NCBI GenBank assembly: GCA_019316985.1
Contig: CP079215.1
Location: 3,968,001-4,032,000 of the forward strand
DNA length: 64,000 nucleotides
Direction: 5' to 3'
Origin: Paraniabella defluvii
GTDB taxonomy: Bacteria > Bacteroidota > Bacteroidia > Chitinophagales > Chitinophagaceae
Shown: positions 33,518-44,065 of the stretch, piece by piece
Numbering within the stretch: the first letter of the stretch is position 1
Layout: every line of letters begins with the position of its first letter
Notes under the pieces: model-generated
Seen by the model: only the letters and a program-made list of their open reading frames with translations
The model's database searches: none
What the model was told of the DNA's origin: nothing
Translations under genes and position numbers: made by a program

Positions 33518-34272
33518 TTATTTTACTTCGATATTGTTGTGCAATTCTTCGTCTACTAAAATACGGCCACAGTTTTCACAAGCAATGATCTTTTTGTGCT
33601 GTTTAATTTCACTTTGCTTTTGAGGAGGAATAGAATAGAAGCATCCGCCGCAGGCATCCCTTACAACAGGTACAACAGCCAGGCCATTGCGGAAATTACC
33701 GCGGATTTTCTCATAGCTGGTTAACAAACGAGGCTCCACTTCTTTTTAGCCTCTTCTGATAATTTCGCATACTCTTTTTCTTCCTTCTCGTTAGCCGAAA
33801 TGATCTTTTCTAATTCAGATTTTTTTAGCTCGAGGGAACCTTCTTTAGTAGCAATATTCTTTTTGCCTTTTCTAAAAGCACTACTTTTTCTGCAATCTCT
33901 TCGTTCGCATCTTTAATATGCTTCTCCGCCAGCTTTATTTCAAGCTGCTGCATTTCGGTTTCTTTATTGATCGCTTCAAACTCACGGTTGTTCTTTACAT
34001 TCTCGCTATCCTTCTCATATTTTTTTGATCAGCGCTTCGCTTTCTTTAATGGCATTTCTACGTTCTTCGATAAACTCAGTTACACCATTAATTTCTTCCT
34101 CTATTCTTGTTTGTCTTGCACGCAATCCCTGAAGCTCGTCTTCCAGGTCGGCTACCTCCATAGGCAGCTCGCCTTTTAAAATTTTAATTTCATCCAATTT
34201 GCTGTCTATTTTTTGCAAATTGATCAATGAACCTAATTTTTCTTCAATGGAAAATTCTTTTAATTGTGCCAT
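33518..34272 (-). CDS. C4-type zinc ribbon coiled-coil protein, frameshifted
   Basis: About 250 residues, matching the CT398-like zinc-ribbon family common in bacteria. N-terminal two-thirds is a long coiled coil (IDSKLDEIKILKGELPMEVA, LQGLRARQTRIEEEINGVTE), followed by a C-terminal ribbon with CGGCFYSIPP and IIACENCGRILVDEE, giving the four cysteines. Breaks near 34020, 33870 and 33745. Upstream of, and same strand as, nif3-like genes. Its exact role is not established; nucleic acid or secretion roles have been proposed for homologues. Confidence 0.85.
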
Positions 34273-34321
34273 ATGTTTAAAATATTAATTCCTTTAAAAT
34301 CTGAACCCTTCAGTTAAGACT

Positions 34322-35414
34322 CTAAAAGTACTGTACAGGATTTGTATTTACTCCTGTTTTAAGGACGGCAAAGTTAGGGAATTTTTGCTCTAAAAGATTC
34401 GCCAGCAGATCTATGGTAAAATGCTCGCTTTCGTAGTGACCTATATCGGCCAGTAACAACTGCCTGTCGGCGTCAAAAATTCATGATATTTCACGTCAGA
34501 TGTTACATAAGCATCTGAACCATAATTTATTGCGTTTTTTAAAAGAAAAATACCGGCACCCCGCAAATGCTTACTTTTTTAATAGGCCTCCCGGTTAAAC
34601 GGGTGTGCTTTACTACCGGGATATTAAAAATAGTTTTTAATTTTGCAGGAACTCCGTTTCCGTAAGCGGGGTTTCCCATTCGCCTGTAATACCGGACCCG
34701 ATTTCCTGGTGCTGGTTGTTGAGCTGAATTACTTCGTAGGCCACTTCTTCATAAGGGTGATGGGCTTTAAGCGTTTGTACCACCCTCGATTCGAGGTAAA
34801 AGGGAAAAAGCATCTCTATTTTCAACTCCTCGTCCACCTGTCTTTTGCCAATTTCTCCGCTAAAAGGGTTTGCTGCTTCATTGGGCTTGAAAGTACCGAC
34901 GCCATTAACCTGGAAACTGCACTCGCTATAGTTGCCGATATGGCCTGCGCCGGCTTCAAACAGCGCATTCATTGTTTTACCCGCATCCTGGGCAGGTATG
35001 TAAAAATAAAGCTTGCTTAACAGCCCTGTTTTCGGAGCAAGAATGGATAAGTTCGTGAGCCCCAGCTTTCGTGCAATTGTACCGTTTACGCCGTGTAATA
35101 CGTTATCGAGGTTGGTATGTATGGCATAAATAGCGATATCATTTTTGATGGCTTTTATTATGGTGCGTTCCACATAATTTTTGCCTGTTGTTTTTTTTCA
35201 GGCCGCCAAACACTATCGGGTGATGGGCCACTATAAGATTACAATTCTTTTTAACGGCTTCGTCTACCACGTCTTCTACGGCGTCAAGGCAGCACAGTAC
35301 ACCCTTGCATTCCCACTGCGTATGGCCTGTTATTAAACCTGCATTGTCGTAATGCTCCTGCAATGCCACCGGAGCAACCGACTCCAGGTAAGAAATGATA
35401 TGGTTAATGGTCAT
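34322..35414 (-). CDS. Nif3-like dinuclear metal-centre protein, frameshifted
   Basis: About 364 residues. Nif3/YbgI family, a hexameric protein with two metal ions of uncertain role. N-terminal metal residues in LIVAHHPIVFGG, the second set in SDVKYHEF and ADIGHYESEHF near the C-terminus. The central insert (FYIPAQDAGKTMNALFEAGA to AHHPYEEVAYEVIQL) is the PII-like domain found in many Nif3 proteins. Breaks near 35200, 34640, 34575 and 34485. End set at 34322 because KTGVNTNPVQYF then stop matches the family C-terminus. It lies 49 bases before the zinc-ribbon start, the usual neighbour pair in Bacteroidota. Confidence 0.9.
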
Positions 35415-35441
35415 GATCTGACAAAAATAACTATTACCGAG

Positions 35442-37770
35442 CTATTCTATGGTTTGCTCTATGAACAGCAGTTGCCCCTTTTCCGAGACACCTTCTGCAA
35501 CAATTTTAAATTTTTGGTACGGTCGGTATTGTAAAATTGAATAGGAATGTGAGGATTGTCAGAAGACACCACAGCTTCTGGCTCCCAGCTGAGGGTAAGC
35601 CGGTTGTCGCGATAGTCAACGTCAGGCGGGGTGGAATAATCGGGGCTGTAAAATTCTTTAATGATACTGTAGCCGTCGTAGTCAACAATATCGCCCGAGG
35701 ATTCCATTTCCTCGTTCAGGTCGTCACCGCGTTTGGTATAAACGGCAATGGCAGCACCATTTCCTCTTGCCCCGATAAACTGCGGGTATATTTTAATCAA
35801 TGCAATTTGATTGGGAGGAATAGTAGAAATAAAATTAGCATCCTGCATGAGCATTTCATCGAGGAAAAGCTGAACCGGTTGCTGGCGGAAATAAAGTTTG
35901 TAGTTATCAAAAAACTGGCTGTTGCGTTGTACTGTCAGGCTTGGAACCCGGCCTATCAACCATTCAAATATATTGAGCTGCGGAATAAACTGGCCTGTTA
36001 AGTTAATGGTTCGGGCGTTGATGTTGCCTGAGAAAAGCCCGCTTACGTATTTTTTTCCAGCTCTTCCAACGTGAGCCGGCGGCCTTCTATATTTACATTG
36101 TCTAATAAAACGCCGCCTCCTCTGGCGTAAGAGGCGTAGGCGCTTTGCATGTTATTAACCAGCGATGTGCTGGTGTTCAAGGCTGGCGGCATTTGCAGCG
36201 GAGGGAGGCTAAAAGTTTTGTATAGCGAGTCGGTATCCAGCTTTACAGTAATAAACCGGCTTTTGTTACCCATGATGTCGCTGAACAGAATTTTTGCCTT
36301 ATCAAAAAAAAAAAACAACTGAATCCATTTTAAACCGCCCTTCCGTATCTGTTTTGATCAGCTGGAGTGTACGGCTGGAGTCTGAAGCAGCCACCCAAAC
36401 CAGCAGCTCGCGTTCAGCAAAGCTTTTTTAGATCCGCGAACATTTACCTTGCCTGAAAGGGATATGTAACCGGGGTCGGTATAAGCCGGTTGAGGTAAAG
36501 TATTACTGGCAACCTGCTTCCAGTTAAACCGCCGCCATCCGTTGGTAAGCATTACCAGGTCGAGCGCCTCTTTGGCCTGGCCATTGTTGCTGAAATAAAA
36601 AGCCGGGTTATGCACATAGCCTGGAATATCGCTGGTTAACAGCAGCGAAGAAATAATATTATCCTTACGAGGTCCTGGCTCGTTATAATTGTCGTCAGTC
36701 ACCGATACCGAAAAATTGCCTTTTACCGGTTCTTTAAAGCTGATGCTGTATTGATTTTTACCGCGCGCCCTGGTGTTAACGACTTGCCGGTTGAGGTTGG
36801 CATCCAGCATATATTCTTTATTATCCACAAAAACCAGGCGTTCTGCCAAAGGCATACCGTCTTTATTGAAAAAGGTTATTTGTAAAATGCCCGAATGAAG
36901 AGAAGCGGTGTTTATATTTCCGGCGCTGGTCCCGTCAAGGGTTTGTTTAATCACCACCTGGTGCTGCATCTGGCCGATTATATATGAAGGGGTAAACGCT
37001 GCTCCTCCCGACGCAGCATAGGAATAGCTGACTGCCCCGTTACTATTTTGCACACGTATAGCTACCCCGTTGGCAGAAGAGGCGGGCAAAGGAAAAGACC
37101 TTTCCTTCCATATCGCATGATAAGTGCGATCAGGGGCGGGGTAAAGGTGAAGGTGCCCATGCCGTCGTGCCTGCTGCTGATGGAAGCAACAGTTGCCCCG
37201 GTGTTGTCCTTTATCACACCGGAGACATTTTCCGGTAATCCTTCTGGAGAACCGGCTTTAAAAGCCACAGTATTTTCAACTCCCGCCAGCAGTGTACCGC
37301 CTTCTGGAAAAAGGCTAAAGAAGGGCTACCCGATACGGTTGCAGCACTTCTGCTGTTCTTCCGTAAACCCTTATGGCAGTAGAATAAAGAAAGTCTTTTT
37401 CATGATTCAGCATCAGCGGTGTATAAGCCCTCATTCTGTATGTTCCGGTAGAAAGCGTATCCGGTATATCCATTTGTCCGTAGGTGATACCATTAAATAC
37501 CGGCAGCACTTTTTGGGCTACTATATTGCCCCAGCGGTTAACAAGTTCAACAAAAAGTGTTGAATTACGGGCCGAGGGCACAAAATCGGAAAGGAAGTAC
37601 CCTTTGAACCAGCTGGTTTGCCCTGCGAAATAATCTTTTCTATCCAGGTGCAGGTATACTTTTTCTATCGGGTTGGATTGGTGCCACGCCTCCAATACTT
37701 TGTCCTGCGCCTGTGTATAGCTGAAGAAAAAAGGCAGGAAAAAATATAATATATGTTTGTGAGTCTTCAT
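35442..37770 (-). CDS. MG2-like surface protein with TonB plug-like C-terminus, frameshifted (copy 2)
   Basis: A secreted or outer-membrane protein of about 776 residues. The signal peptide ends SYTQAQ. The N-terminal MG2-like region has VYLHLDRKDYFAGQTSWFKG, typical of Bacteroidota alpha-2-macroglobulin-like proteins. Middle domains are beta-sandwiches, and the last 170 residues resemble a TonB receptor plug (LFLDEMLMQDANFISTIPPN, IALIKIYPQFIGARGNGAAI). There is no barrel. Many breaks, e.g. near 37320, 37100, 36410, 36310, 36045 and 35475. A close paralogue lies just upstream on the same strand. Function unknown; a cell-surface assembly or uptake role is guesswork. Confidence 0.72.
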
Positions 37771-37788
37771 CGAGCATTGTTAAGTTAC

Positions 37789-37824
37789 AAAAAAATGGTG
37801 AAGTGTATTACACCTTTCACCATT
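37789..37824 (-). terminator. terminator between the tandem MG2 paralogues
   Basis: On the minus strand, AATGGTGAAAGGTGT pairs with ACACTTCACCATT, then T7 (plus-strand A7 at 37789-37795). It ends the upstream copy before the second copy starts. Confidence 0.7.
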
Positions 37825-37869
37825 ACAGGATGCATTTAACAGCGCCTTTGCACAAATAAAGCTGCCTGG

Positions 37870-40248
37870 TTAATTAGAACCCGGCTCAATAATTTTTTCA
37901 ATCATCAGCATACGCCCGTCACTCGTAACACCTTCAGCTACTATTTTGAAACGTTTAGTTTGATCATTATTGTAAAATATAACAGGAATTACAGGATTCA
38001 CTTCCGCTACAAATAGGGACGGATTCCAGCTCAGCGTCATTCTTTTATCTGCTTTGCTGTTATCGGGTTGCTTGTCATAGTCAGGATTGTAAAATTCTTT
38101 AATAACAGTATAGCCGCTATAATTAACGATATCGGTAGGAGATTCCATTGCAGCGCTGAGATCTGCTCCTTTTTGCGGTAAATGGCCAGCGCGGTGCCTC
38201 CGCCGGAAGCGGCTACTGAGCTCGGCATTAGCTTGATATAAGCCAGTTCGGCAACGGGTATGCCTTCAATCATTAGGGCATCGGTTGGCATTTCATCTAA
38301 AAATAGAGCAACATTGCCCCCTCCAAATCCACCTCCCCGGTAATTAAGTACATAGTTGCCCGGCGTACCGCTAACTGTAAGGCCCGGAACACGTCCCTGC
38401 AGGTATTGAAATATATCTCCGCCAAAAACTTCATTTCTCAGATCTATTGTACGGCTGTTAATACCGCCTGAAAAAGACCGCTGGCATACATATCATCCAG
38501 CTTTTCCGTTTCTGATTTTTGGCGTGCCTTTACTACCACATTTTCCAACACCAGCCCCTGGGCTTTGATATATTCGTCGAAAGCGTTTGCAATAGCGCTA
38601 TTCTTTAGCATGGCGCTGCTATCCAGCGGTATGGCTATGGGGGCAACCTGAAACTTCCTGTTCAAAGAATCAGCATCCAGTTTTACACGTATAAATTTGC
38701 TTTTATTACCTCTTACTTCAGAGAACAGAATTTTATTGCGGTCAGAAAAGAACAGCGAGTCGAGTTTAAAATGACCTGTAGAGTCGGTTTGGAATAAAGT
38801 GGTATTGCCGCGTTTGGAAACCGTAGTATCCACAGGAGAACGCATCATAATAACATCGCGGTTGGCTAATGGCTTTTTGTGCCTTCCAGCAATATCTGCC
38901 CGCTCAATGTTATATACCCGGGGTCTTTGTATTTGGGTTGAGGCAGTTTGTTCTGCGCAACATCTGTCCATTTAAAACGGCTCCAGCCATTCGTCATCAT
39001 TACCAGGTCTAACGCAGCCTGCAGGAGTCTGAGCTGTTCTGGAAATAATATGCCGGGTTGTGTATATAGCCGCGCAAATCGCTGTTCAGCAGGAACCAGG
39101 AATGAATGTTTTGCGACCTGAAAGGCTCTGCTTCACTGTCCGCATCGGTTATGGATACCGAAAAATTCCCCATAATGGTATCTGCCAGGGCAATAGAAAA
39201 CCTGTTTCTTTTCCGGGCTTCCGTATTTAAAGTATCCACTTTAAAAGTTGCCGGCAGCACATAATCCTTATTGTCAATAAAAGTAAGACGCTCCGCCAGG
39301 GGCATCTCATCTTTATTAAACACAGTTAATTGCAGGATGCCCGAATAAAAATCGGCTGTAGGGATGATTCCTGATATTTCTTTTTGTCGCCGGCAATAGG
39401 GTGCTTAAAAAGCACCTGGTTCTCCATCTGACCCACCAGGTAAGCGGGCTTAAATGCTTCGCCGGTACCATTATATTGAATCCTGAATTGTTTGCCCTTG
39501 GCTGTATTTCTTACACTAAAAGCAATGCCATTATCGGTAGACTGCGGTAAGGGATATTTTTCTTCCGAGCCTTTAATGGTAGCGAAATAGCTGCCTGAAG
39601 GCAAAGGAATAATAGGAAAGCTGCCCATACCATCATGCAAACTTTTGAAGGTTGTAACCAGTTCGCCGGTTTCGCTTTTTATTTCGCCTTCAACAGGTAA
39701 AGGCATACCGTATCTGTCAACCGCTTTAAAAGCAATAATATTTAAAAGCCCCTTGATCATGTTGCCTCCTTCGGGGAAGAACAACAACTGTGGCTTACCG
39801 CCGGCAATTTCGTCATTTTTCTTTTTATCCTCTTTGCCCCATATCGAAACACGTTTATGAAATACAAACCCCGGTTGGTTGAGCATTACCGGAGAATAAG
39901 CTTTGATCTGGTAGGTGCCGGCAATCAGGTTTTCGGGGATATCTATTTGTCCGCCAATAGTAGTTCCGTAATAAACCGGGAAAATATTCGGAGCACCACC
40001 TGGTTTTGAGCGTTGACCAGCTCAACATAAAGTGTAGAGCTTTGATTGGACGGTATAAGCCCGGCCATGAAATACCCCTTTAGCCATATTGTTTGCCCGG
40101 CGAAATAACTTTCGCGGTCGAGGTGCAGGTATAATTTTTCAACCGGATTACTTTTTGTCCAGGCAGCCAGCTTGTTTTCAATGGTTTGTGCGTAAATGAA
40201 TGAGCAGGTTGAAGCCCAAAGCAGCAGAGAAAGCAGGATTTTTTTCAT
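37870..40248 (-). CDS. MG2-like surface protein with TonB plug-like C-terminus, frameshifted (copy 1)
   Basis: About 793 residues; same architecture as its neighbour. Signal peptide from ATG 40248 (MKKILLSLLLWAS to SFIYAQT), MG2-like start KLYLHLDRESYFAGQTIWLKG, beta domains, then a plug-like end (DALMIEGIPVAELAYIKLMP, GGGTALAIYRKKEQ, GYTVIKEFYNPDYD). Breaks near 39965, 39350, 39030, 38880, 38470 and 38170. The two copies share AEWxxSNPxEKxYLHLDR-type starts and near-identical domain order, indicating tandem duplication. Role unknown. Confidence 0.72.
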
Positions 40249-40360
40249 ACAGATAAATAAGTACATGAAAATAAACTAAATGACTAAAAAAAAAAAGCAG
40301 GAAGTTTATTTTTCGGTATGTTTTTTCGGGCATGACCGACATTTTGTCTACTTTTTTGCA

Positions 40361-40390
40361 TTGGCAATATTCTTGTCATGCTTAGCTTTG
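40361..40390 (+). promoter_or_regulatory. Bacteroidota-type promoter for grpE-dnaJ
   Basis: TTG (40361-40363), 19 bases, TAGCTTTG (40383-40390). ATG of grpE follows 15 bases later. No heat-shock CIRCE repeat is seen. Confidence 0.75.
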
Positions 40391-40405
40391 CCAACAAATT
40401 AGAAT

Positions 40406-40957
40406 ATGATGAATCAAAACAGTGATAATTTTACAGAGCAGGATGGTTTGAACATTAATGCAGACGAAAATGTAAGCGGTACAGAGCGTCTGAACGACCC
40501 TATTGAAGAAACCCAGTTGAACACGCTGGAAACCGAATTAAACGAGAGTAAGGACAAGTATTTGCGTCTTGCGGCAGAATTTGACAATTTCCGTAAAAGA
40601 ACAGCAAAAGAACGAATCGAATTATTTCAAACCGCTGGAAAAGACATTATTACAGATTTATTGGATGTGCTCGATGATGTAGACCGCGCATCTAAAGAAC
40701 TGGAAGAAGCAAAAGATAGCCACCTGAAGCAGGGAGTTAGCCTGATTTTTAATAAGCTGAAAAATATTTTGCAATCTAAAGGCCTGAAGGCCATGGAGGC
40801 AAAAGGCGCAGCATTCGATCCTGAATTGCATGAAGCCATTACCGAAATCCCTGCTCCTACAGCCGATTTACAGGGTAAAGTTGTAGATGAAATAAGCAAA
40901 GGATATTACCTGAACGACAAGATCATACGTCACGCCAAAGTGGTGGTAGGTAAATAA
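40406..40957 (+). CDS. grpE: nucleotide exchange factor GrpE
   Basis: Intact 183-residue co-chaperone that releases ADP from DnaK. Acidic disordered N-terminus, long coiled coil (ELNESKDKYLRLAAEFDNFR, KRTAKERIELFQTAGKDIITDLLDVLDDVDRA split across about 60-100), and C-terminal beta domain with GAAFDPELHEAITEIPAP and GYYLNDKIIRHAKVVVGK. Two Met codons in a row at 40406 and 40409; either could start. Directly upstream of dnaJ on one transcript; dnaK is not in the window. Confidence 0.97.
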   Translation: MMNQNSDNFTEQDGLNINADENVSGTERLNDPIEETQLNTLETELNESKDKYLRLAAEFDNFRKRTAKERIELFQTAGKDIITDLLDVLDDVDRASKELEEAKDSHLKQGVSLIFNKLKNILQSKGLKAMEAKGAAFDPELHEAITEIPAPTADLQGKVVDEISKGYYLNDKIIRHAKVVVGK

Positions 40958-41037
40958 TTTGAAACTTTGAAGGGTAAGATTGGTTGTAGCATATGATTTT
41001 TCAGGTTTTCAAATTGAATATTTTCAAAAAATAATAG

Positions 41038-42182
41038 ATGTCAAAAGAGATTTTTACGAGATATTAGGCGTGTCCAAAACTGCAACTGCGGAAGAAATCA
41101 AAAAGGCTTACCGTAAGGTGGCCATGCAATTTCACCCCGACAGAAATCCCGGAGACAAGGCTGCTGAAGAAAAATTTAAAGAGGCGGCTGAAGCCTATGA
41201 AGTACTGAGCGATACTGAAAAGAAAGCGCAGTACGACCGGTTTGGGCATGCGGGGCTTAGCGGAGCAGGCCGTGGCGGTTTTGGCGGCGGAGGTATGAAT
41301 ATGGAAGATATATTCAGCCAGTTTGGGGATGTATTCGGCGACGATATCTTTGGAAGCTTTTTTGGTGGCGGACGGGCCAGGAGCGGTGGCGGCCGGCCGC
41401 GTGGTATACGCGGGAGTAATCTCCGTGTAAAGCTGAAGTTGAATTATGAAGAAATAGCGAAGGGCGTTACCAAAAATATTAAAGTAAAAAAATATACTTC
41501 CTGTACTACCTGCGGTGGAGACGGGGCAAAAGATAAAGGAAGTGCACAAACCTGCCGTACCTGCCAGGGTAGTGGCCAGGTGAGGAAAGTACAGAACACT
41601 TTCCTGGGGCAGATGCAAACGGTAACTACCTGCCCTGATTGTAATGGCGAGGGTACTACCATAACCTCTAAATGCTCCAATTGTAAAGGGGCAGGCAGGG
41701 TATATGGTGAAGAAACCATTACCATTGATGTTCCTCCGGGAGTGCAGGCCGGTATGCAGCTAAGCATTAGCGGAAAGGGAAACGCGGGTGAGCGTGGCGG
41801 TGCCCCGGGCGATTTGATCGTATTAATTGAAGAAGAAGCACATGCAGAACTGCAGCGTGAAGGGTTGAATGTAGTGTACGATCTTCACGTATCGTTTACC
41901 GATGCCGTATTTGGTACCAATACAGAAGTACCAACTATTGACGGGAGAGCTAAAATTAAAATCCCAGCGGGTACGCAAAGTGGCAAAATATTCAGACTAA
42001 AAGGTAAAGGCTTTCCCAACGTGCATTCCAATTACGAAAAAGGCGATCAGTTGATACATGTAAGTGTATGGACGCCCCAACATCTTAACGAGGAAGAAAA
42101 AGCGGCGCTGGAGCGGCTTTCGGATTCTCCCAATTTGAAACCGCAGCCTGAAAAAACTGAAAAAGGCTTTTTGATAAAATAA
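41038..42182 (+). CDS. dnaJ: chaperone DnaJ, start masked by a missing A
   Basis: About 382 residues. The J-domain starts [15 protein letters not shown] with HPD in [10 protein letters not shown]; then a Gly/Phe region ([20 protein letters not shown] split) and four CxxCxGxG repeats ([32 protein letters not shown]), then the client-binding C-terminus. The natural start is ATG at 41038: with five A instead of four at 41043-41046 it reads [11 protein letters not shown]. An uncorrected reading would start in the wrong place further upstream. Sits 80 bases after grpE. Confidence 0.95.
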
Positions 42183-42217
42183 AAGATTTGTTTAGTTAAT
42201 ATTTCCATCTTTTTTAC

Positions 42218-42250
42218 CAAATGGGTCCGTACTTTGTGCGGACCCATTTG
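42218..42250. terminator. strong hairpin after dnaJ
   Basis: CAAATGGGTCCG (42218-42229) pairs perfectly with CGGACCCATTTG (42239-42250), 9-base loop. Followed by GGGTTTATAG, so the T-tract is weak, but it is the likely transcript end. Confidence 0.65.
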
Positions 42251-42337
42251 GGTTTATAGAAAACGCAGATTGATTTTTCTGTCTTAAATAAACGATAATC
42301 AATTAAGTAGTATATTGTTGCCATTAAAAAATCATCA

Positions 42338-43102
42338 ATGTTTAAGTTAGAAAATAAGAAGGCGATTGTTACAGGCGGCGGAAGCGGCATTGGGAAAGCC
42401 GTTTGCCTTGTATTTGGTGCCGCCGGAGCGCATGTGTTTGTAGCGGACCTCAATAAAGATGCAGCGGAAACCACAGTTCAGGAAATTGAAGCCAAAGGCG
42501 GTAAGGCCACTGCATTACCTGTAAATGTAGCCAGCCAGGAGGAAGTGCTAAAAGCCTACACATCTGTAGGCGCTTTTGATATTCTGGTGAACAGCGCCGG
42601 GGTATCGCATATCGGTAAGGTAGAAACCACATCGGCAGAGGACTTTGACCGGGTTTTTGCTGTGAATGTAAAAGGCGTTTACAATAGCCTGTACGCGGGA
42701 ATTCCGTTGTTAAAAGAAAACGGTGGTGGCGTTATTCTCAACCTGGCATCCATCGCATCCAGTGTTGGTATACCCGATCGTTTTGCCTATAGTATGAGTA
42801 AAGGTGCCGTACTGGCTATGACCTTATCTGCAGCAAAGGATTATATCAAAGACAATATCCGTTGCAATTGTATTTCTCCTGCCCGTGTACATACTCCTTT
42901 TGTAGACGGGTTCCTGGCTAAAAACTACCCGGGCAAGGAAGCTGAGATGTTTGAAAAGCTGTCTCAAACCCAACCCATCGGCCGTATGGCAAAGCCCGAT
43001 GAAATTGCTGCATTGATTTTATATTTATGCAGTGATGAAGCTTCATTTATAACGGGCTGCGATTATCCTATTGACGGAGGATTTATAAAACTGAATAATT
43101 AA
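42338..43102 (+). CDS. SDR-family oxidoreductase, likely 2-keto-3-deoxy-L-fuconate dehydrogenase type
   Basis: Intact 254-residue short-chain dehydrogenase. NAD(P) motif TGGGSGIGK, NSAG, active-site Ser-Tyr-Lys in LNLASIASS and YSMSK, and a PIDGG C-terminus. Its neighbours, a fumarylacetoacetate-hydrolase family protein and an amidohydrolase-type lactonase, match the set seen in non-phosphorylative L-fucose or L-rhamnose pathways, where this enzyme oxidises 2-keto-3-deoxy-L-fuconate. Another sugar-alcohol or keto-deoxy acid remains possible. Confidence 0.8.
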   Translation: MFKLENKKAIVTGGGSGIGKAVCLVFGAAGAHVFVADLNKDAAETTVQEIEAKGGKATALPVNVASQEEVLKAYTSVGAFDILVNSAGVSHIGKVETTSAEDFDRVFAVNVKGVYNSLYAGIPLLKENGGGVILNLASIASSVGIPDRFAYSMSKGAVLAMTLSAAKDYIKDNIRCNCISPARVHTPFVDGFLAKNYPGKEAEMFEKLSQTQPIGRMAKPDEIAALILYLCSDEASFITGCDYPIDGGFIKLNN

Positions 43103-43131
43103 ATACCCAATACCAAATTTCAAATTACAAA

Positions 43132-43986
43132 ATGAAACTAATACGTTACGGCCAACCCGGCAGTGTTAAAACCGGGGTTATTATTGATGATGTTAAATAC
43201 GATACCTCTGGGTTTGGAGAAGATTACAATGAGCATTTTTTTGAAACCGGTGGCCTGGCACGCCTGACTCAATATGTACAGGACAATAAAGATACCCTGG
43301 GAAAAATCAGTGACGATGAGCGCCTGGACAGCCCGGTGGCGCGTCCTTCCAAGATAGTGTGCATTGGTTTAAACTATGCCGATCATGCTAAAGAAACTGG
43401 TGCTGCGGTTCCTGCAGAGCCGGTGATTTTTATGAAATCGTCCACTTCGTTGTCTGGTCCTAACGACGATATTGTAATACCTCGTAACTCTGTAAAAACA
43501 GACTGGGAGGTGGAACTGGCTGTTGTAATCGGTAAAAAAGCCAGCTATGTGGAAGAAGCTGAAGCAATGGATTATGTTGCCGGTTATGTATTGCACAATG
43601 ATGTAAGCGAGCGTGCCTTTCAGTTAGAACGCGGAGGTACCTGGGATAAAGGAAAGGGCTGTGATACTTTTGCTCCTTTAGGACCCTTTCTGGCTACAAA
43701 AGATGAGATCACTGATCCGGATAATCTGCGCCTTTGGTTAAAGGTAAACGGCCAAACCATGCAGGATGGCACTACTGCAAATTTCATTTTTAAATTACCC
43801 CATGTTATTTCTTATGTAAGCCAGTTTATGACTTTGCTTCCGGGAGATGTGATATCTACCGGTACTCCTGCCGGCGTAGGTATGGGCTTTAGTCCTTCTG
43901 TATATTTAAAGCCAGGCGACGTGATTGAATTAGGTATCGATGGACTGGGAACATCGAGCCAAACCTGCGTTGCGTGGAGCAAATAA
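43132..43986 (+). CDS. fumarylacetoacetate-hydrolase family protein, likely diketo-deoxy-fuconate hydrolase
   Basis: Intact 284-residue FAH-fold C-C hydrolase. The metal-binding residues lie in DWEVELAVVIGKKA (Asp/Glu), HNDVSERAFQLERGG and FLATKDEITDPDNLRLW; the C-terminus carries GDVISTGTPAGVGMGFSP. In fuconate catabolism the equivalent step splits 2,4-diketo-3-deoxy-L-fuconate to pyruvate and lactate. It begins 29 bases after the SDR stop and is followed by a terminator. Confidence 0.85.
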   Translation: MKLIRYGQPGSVKTGVIIDDVKYDTSGFGEDYNEHFFETGGLARLTQYVQDNKDTLGKISDDERLDSPVARPSKIVCIGLNYADHAKETGAAVPAEPVIFMKSSTSLSGPNDDIVIPRNSVKTDWEVELAVVIGKKASYVEEAEAMDYVAGYVLHNDVSERAFQLERGGTWDKGKGCDTFAPLGPFLATKDEITDPDNLRLWLKVNGQTMQDGTTANFIFKLPHVISYVSQFMTLLPGDVISTGTPAGVGMGFSPSVYLKPGDVIELGIDGLGTSSQTCVAWSK

Positions 43987-44000
43987 TATTTACCAGGTAG

Positions 44001-44046
44001 ACAGAGGACGGTTGATTTAAGTGAGTCAGCGGTCCTCTGTTTTTTA
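44001..44046 (+). terminator. terminator after the FAH-family gene
   Basis: ACAGAGGAC (44001-44009) pairs with GTCCTCTGT (44032-44040), then T6. Confidence 0.7.
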
Positions 44047-44065
44047 TAGTTTAAATAAATTGTTT

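Noticed and set aside
41064..41618. 184-residue minus-strand frame
   Set aside because: It is the shadow of dnaJ on the other strand, with a biased composition.
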